The translations under genes and the position numbers were made by a program. From Conidiobolus incongruus B7586 (Eukaryota > Entomophthoromycota > Entomophthoromycetes > Entomophthorales > Conidiobolaceae), in assembly GCA_000697335.1 (NCBI GenBank), contig JNEM01014647.1:1-13078 (forward strand): a DNA stretch of 13,078 nucleotides, written 5' to 3'. Below, piece by piece: positions 9,660-13,078 of the stretch. Numbering within the stretch: position 1 is the stretch's first letter; every line of letters starts with the position of its first letter. Under the pieces are notes generated by a model. The model was not told the origin of the DNA, searched no databases, and saw only the letters and a list, made by a program, of their open reading frames with translations.

Positions 9660-9736
9660 GTAAACTATTAGCAAAAATATTAACCTTTAATAATTAACTA
9701 AAGTAAATTATAAATTTGTGGGTTTTTAAGATAAAA
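9660..9736 (+). repeat. Left terminal inverted repeat of the Tc1-like element
   Basis: It matches the reverse complement of 10861-10939 over its length, with shared blocks AACTATTA (outer), AACCTTTAA (middle) and TTATAAATTT then GGTTTTT (inner). The right copy has about four extra bases in its outer third. Inner-block mismatches are largely G/A transitions. Confidence 0.75.
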
Positions 9737-9834
9737 GGATATATATAACAATATATAACTATATTTTTTTTGTTCTTTATTATTATTTTATATAATATTT
9801 TACAAATATAGTAAATTTTTTTATTAGTATTATT

Positions 9835-10852
9835 ATACTTAAATCCCTCTTTAAAAAAATCTACTTGTGTATTAATTAACTTTATAAAAAAGATAAATCA
9901 ACTTATAATATTATTAAAATTACTAGTGTTAACTAGTTTACTATAGTTAAAATTATTAAGAATAACAATAAAGAAATATTTAAACTTAAACTTAAGTATA
10001 TTAAAATTATAAATAAATATAATAAGAAGTATATTTATAGGTTAATTAAAACAAGCAAGTATAATACTACTGTAGAAATATAATAGGAACTATATAACTA
10101 TATAAGAATATTAGTTAATATTGATACTATTATATATACTTTATATTAACATAAATACCACTTATACTTTTTAGAAAAAACACCCCCAACTAAAGAAATC
10201 TTATTATAAAGTTAGGTGGGAGTTTAAATATCACTACTAATGTTAAACTAAAACTAATTTGAGTAAGGTTATTTAATTTAATAAAATAAAAATATACTTT
10301 AATAAATTTGATAAAAAAGTTAGATACTTTAAAAAAGATGTAGAATTACTTTATAACTATTATATTAATTTTACCCAAAAGTATAATAGTAGGTTAATTA
10401 TTATTTAAAGATATATATTGTTTTTAAGTGTAAAATATCTTTATAAAGTTAATAGGGGAATTAATACTAAAATATATTAAAGTATTCTAAACAATAAATT
10501 GAAAAAAACTATTAAATAATATAAGTTAAATAAATCTAATTTTATTTTCTAGTAAGATAATACCTCATATTATATTACAGCTTTTAATACTTAATAACTT
10601 AAAAATAATAAGATAATAGTTATATAATAGCTTCTTCAATCTTTTAACTTTAATTTAATTAAATACTTTTAAAATTAATTAAAAAAAGTTATTAAAGTTT
10701 TCCCCCTAGTTAAAAATTTAAATCAACTTTAAAAATATATTTAAGAAGTATAAAACAAGATTAACTTTTTTTAATATAAGAAGTTAGTTGATTCTATACC
10801 TTATAAACTTAAAAAAGTTAGAAAAGCTAAAGGTAGATATATTAGGTTTTAA
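9835..10852 (+). pseudogene. Tc1-like transposase pseudogene
   Basis: The gene spans 1018 nt, equal to 338 codons plus stop with one extra base, matching the usual length of about 340. The start is probably ATA CTT AAA at 9835, where ATG would have become ATA by a G-to-A change. The N-terminal frame shows helix-turn-helix-like sequence (LYKKDKSTYNIIKITSVN, then RLIKTSKYN), as in Tc1 proteins. The frame shifts by one base near 10170. The downstream frame holds KKHPQLKKSYYKVRWEF, the first catalytic Asp position (Asn now, 10280), the FIF-QQ-D region with Asp intact at 10556, and the third acid position (Lys now, 10661) exactly 35 codons later. It ends with KLVDSIPYKLKKVRKAKGR-like sequence. About 23 in-frame stops, nearly all TAA, and loss of two catalytic acids make it dead. 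Confidence 0.88.
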
Positions 10853-10860
10853 TTTTTTTT

Positions 10861-10939
10861 TATCATCAAAAACCTATAAATTTATAACTCACCTTAGATA
10901 AAATTTAAAGGTTTATATTTTAATCAATTAATAGTTAAA
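10861..10939 (-). repeat. Right terminal inverted repeat of the Tc1-like element
   Basis: This is the reverse-complement partner of 9660-9736, starting nine bases after the transposase stop. It reads AACTATTA, AAACCTTTAAA, TTATAAATTT and GGTTTTT in order on the minus strand. The adjacent TA at 10940-10941 fits the duplicated target site. Confidence 0.75.
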
Positions 10940-10989
10940 TATCATCATTTAATGATTTATAGAATTAATAAATAAAATAGATTTTAATT

Positions 10990-13078
10990 ATTTAATTTAG
11001 ATTTATTTTATTAAATATTAATTAAGTTATTAGTAAAAATATAAGTTTTTTTGATTTTATAACTTACTTTTACAAGTTAGTATATAAATAACATTAAATT
11101 ATTTAATAAACTAAGTTTTTTTCTTAATTCTTACTATTTTTTACTTTTATACTACTTTTAAAATTAAAAATATTTTTTTTTAATATTATAGTATATCAAC
11201 ACTACCTAATATAAATTTTAATATATTAATAACTCACTTTAGTTTAAAGTTTAATTAAATTTTATTTATACTTACACACTATAACTATATTATATTATTA
11301 TATTCTACACCACATTACTATTATATCAAGTTTTTCTCTATATTATATTAGTTTAACTACCATTATACTTATATAATAATAGTAATAAAACTATTAAAAA
11401 CTTATTAGAAATTAATAATTATCTATATTAAATCTATTTATTACAATTTTAAATTTTACCTATAATCTATTTTATTCAAATGTAAAACTATATATTATAT
11501 TACTATCAAAAAAAATACCCTTATATTATTTTAATAATGATAATAGCTTAATTACTAAGTGAATCTAAAACTTTAACTTTTAAAAGCTTATTACTTTTCA
11601 AGAAGCTTATATTAAACAATTTTTGATTAAAAAAAACATGTTTTAAAAAGTTTAAATCTAACAAACTAATTACTTTACTATAGTTAATATATTAAACTAC
11701 CTCTTTAATATCTTTAAAAACAAATTAACTATTTATGATAATTTTAAAAACCTTTACAAACTTAAAAACTACTTTAAAAATATAAAAAATTACCTTAATT
11801 TAATCCTTGATAAAAATTTAAAGAATATCCTTAAATTAGCTATTTTTTTTAGAATAATCAACTTATATTTAATAGTGAATTTATTATAAATTTAATCTTA
11901 AAGAAACTTTAAGAGAATAACTTATTATAAAAATATAAACTTTTAAATAATTGGAAAAAGCTTTTAAAAAAAGGTATTACTTAAAAAATTAAGTTTAATT
12001 AATAAGAGAAAAGCTTTCTTAACTTAAATAAAAACTTTTATAAGATAATTAATTAAGAATTTTAATGAGATATGTTTAAATATATTAAATATCACTAAAA
12101 AAGAATAAATCCACAAACTATTATAATACTTTAATTTTCAAGTGAAGCTTTAATTAGTTAATAGGGAATACTTTGATAATATGTTTTTTTCTAACATTTA
12201 TAATATAGCAATTATAATTAATAATATCCTTTACTCTATAATTAAATTTTTTTATCTTAAGAATTAATCCTTTAAAATTTACTCTAGCCTATTTAAATCT
12301 TAAATGATAAATGTTTCTGCTTTAAAATTCTATAAGAAAACTTTTAATGAAGAAGTTAAAACATACTTAAAAGTAAATAAAAGTTATTACTAATGTTAAA
12401 AGACTTTAGTTAACTATAAAGCTAACAAATATCTTTTAAGGAAACAATATTTATTTAATTCTTAACAATCCTAACCTACTAATCATAAATCAAACCTAAA
12501 TAATATTAATATAACCTTAGAATTATTTTTTTTATAATTGGTTAGCAGGTTCTAATCTAATCCACAAAAATTCTAATAGATTAATAATTCCACAAATTAA
12601 ACTATATATACTAGAGAAATCTAATTGATTAAACTACTAGAAACTAAAAATATTCTAATAACTAATTTACTTTATAATTTTTTACCTTTAACTATCACCC
12701 TATTGTTTGTATTAATTAGTTTTTTTATAAATAAACTTATTAGTGTTTTAATTAATTCTAGTTTTTTTAGTTATATTATCTCTTCTTTTATTATTGTTAA
12801 GTTATTTTTACCTACTTAAAAAAATAATTTGATAATTAAATATATTAATAATTTAATAAAATAAACATCTAATACTATATTTAAATACTTATTATTATTT
12901 TTTAACTATTCCCAATATATTAAATTTTTAGTTAGTAATATTAGTTATAATTTTATACTAGGTTAAAATTAGTTTAAATATCATAGTTTGATATCTATAA
13001 ATATTACCTTAAAAGGTTACAAATTATTTTTTTTATATTCTAAAAAAATTAGTAGAATTAATTTTAAACAATTTATAT
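10990..13078 (+). mobile_element. Probable Ty3/Gypsy-type LTR retroelement fossil, 5' part, cut by the window edge
   Basis: The interval is RIP-like AT-rich DNA with faint plus-strand coding order. An extended gag-like frame lies near 11660-11890, a weak zinc-knuckle-like patch near 12390, and a retropepsin-like stretch near 12740-12817, whose pattern around the active site and the following Leu-Pro resembles Ty3/Gypsy proteases. The order gag, knuckle, protease fits the family. Reverse transcriptase, integrase and the 3' LTR would lie beyond the right edge. The left end is a guess; 10990-11560 may hold the 5' LTR and leader, but I could not define either. The element is heavily broken, with many breaks, and looks old. 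A short hydrophobic open frame at 12625-12819 belongs to this fossil and is not a separate gene. Confidence 0.42.

Larger units (their letters stand above)
9660..10939 (+). mobile_element. Tc1/mariner (Tc1-like, DD34E) DNA transposon, full length but RIP-inactivated
   Basis: The element is about 1280 bp, close to the size of fungal impala-type Tc1 elements. It has imperfect terminal inverted repeats of about 80 bp (9660-9736 and 10861-10939) and TA dinucleotides just outside (9658-9659 and 10940-10941), the target site this superfamily always uses. One plus-strand transposase gene fills the interior. Differences between the two terminal repeats include several G/A transitions, and the gene is riddled with TAA codons, both typical of RIP. 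The exact ends are uncertain by a few bases because the outermost repeat bases differ. Tc1-like identity rests on transposase motifs and on the exact DD34E spacing. Confidence 0.85.

Noticed and set aside
10175-10230. Regulatory hairpin from CCCCCAACTAAAG and AAAGTTAGGTGGGAG
   Set aside because: The arms pair only partly and lie inside the transposase coding region, where they encode conserved residues.
12625-12819. Small hydrophobic membrane protein of 64 residues
   Set aside because: Its C-terminal part resembles a retropepsin region and it lies in a RIP-like retroelement fossil. The hydrophobicity follows from Leu/Ile/Phe-rich AT codons.
9181-13078. Mitochondrial DNA or linear plasmid
   Set aside because: The AT-rich texture suggested it, but a Tc1-like transposon with RIP-type decay points to nuclear DNA.
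1-13078. tRNA or rRNA genes
   Set aside because: I found no cloverleaf with conserved TTC-type arms or rRNA-like GC-rich cores on either strand by eye. A covariance-model scan could still reveal a missed one.

Overview
The window looks like nuclear DNA of a filamentous ascomycete-like fungus. Three things point that way. The one intact gene has two 51-nt introns with GT/AG ends and fungal-type branch points (CTAAC, ACTAAT). The flanks have the composition left by repeat-induced point mutation (RIP): very AT-rich, TpA abundant, CpA and TpG scarce, TAA the dominant in-frame stop. One flank holds a fungal-type Tc1/mariner DNA transposon decayed in that pattern. No species can be named.

Layout. 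1-147 is AT-rich flank. 148-1537 is a near-perfect tandem array of a 179-bp unit, and each unit carries an exact 19-bp Tn5 mosaic end (the Nextera adapter core), so the array is most likely an assembly artefact. 1538 to about 2640 is RIP-like AT-rich DNA with an unassigned minus-strand coding relic at 2207-2593. About 2660-9180 is a different kind of AT-rich DNA: it keeps CpA/TpG and holds the only intact gene, at 4660-5814 on the minus strand. That gene has a good TATA box and symmetric motifs upstream, and a weak, possibly decayed coding patch lies downstream of it (4005-4319). About 9180-13078 is RIP-like again. It holds a complete but dead 1.28-kb Tc1-like transposon (9660-10939) and then the 5' part of a probable Ty3/Gypsy-type retroelement fossil running off the right edge.

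The intact gene encodes a 350-residue SABATH-family S-adenosylmethionine-dependent methyltransferase. It keeps the SAM-binding motifs and the Gln and Trp that hold a carboxylate in plant family members, so methylation of a small carboxylic acid (salicylate- or indole-acetate-like) is a reasonable inference. It stands alone in a gene-poor, repeat-bounded setting. No operon-like or cluster partners are visible, so cooperation between genes cannot be inferred.
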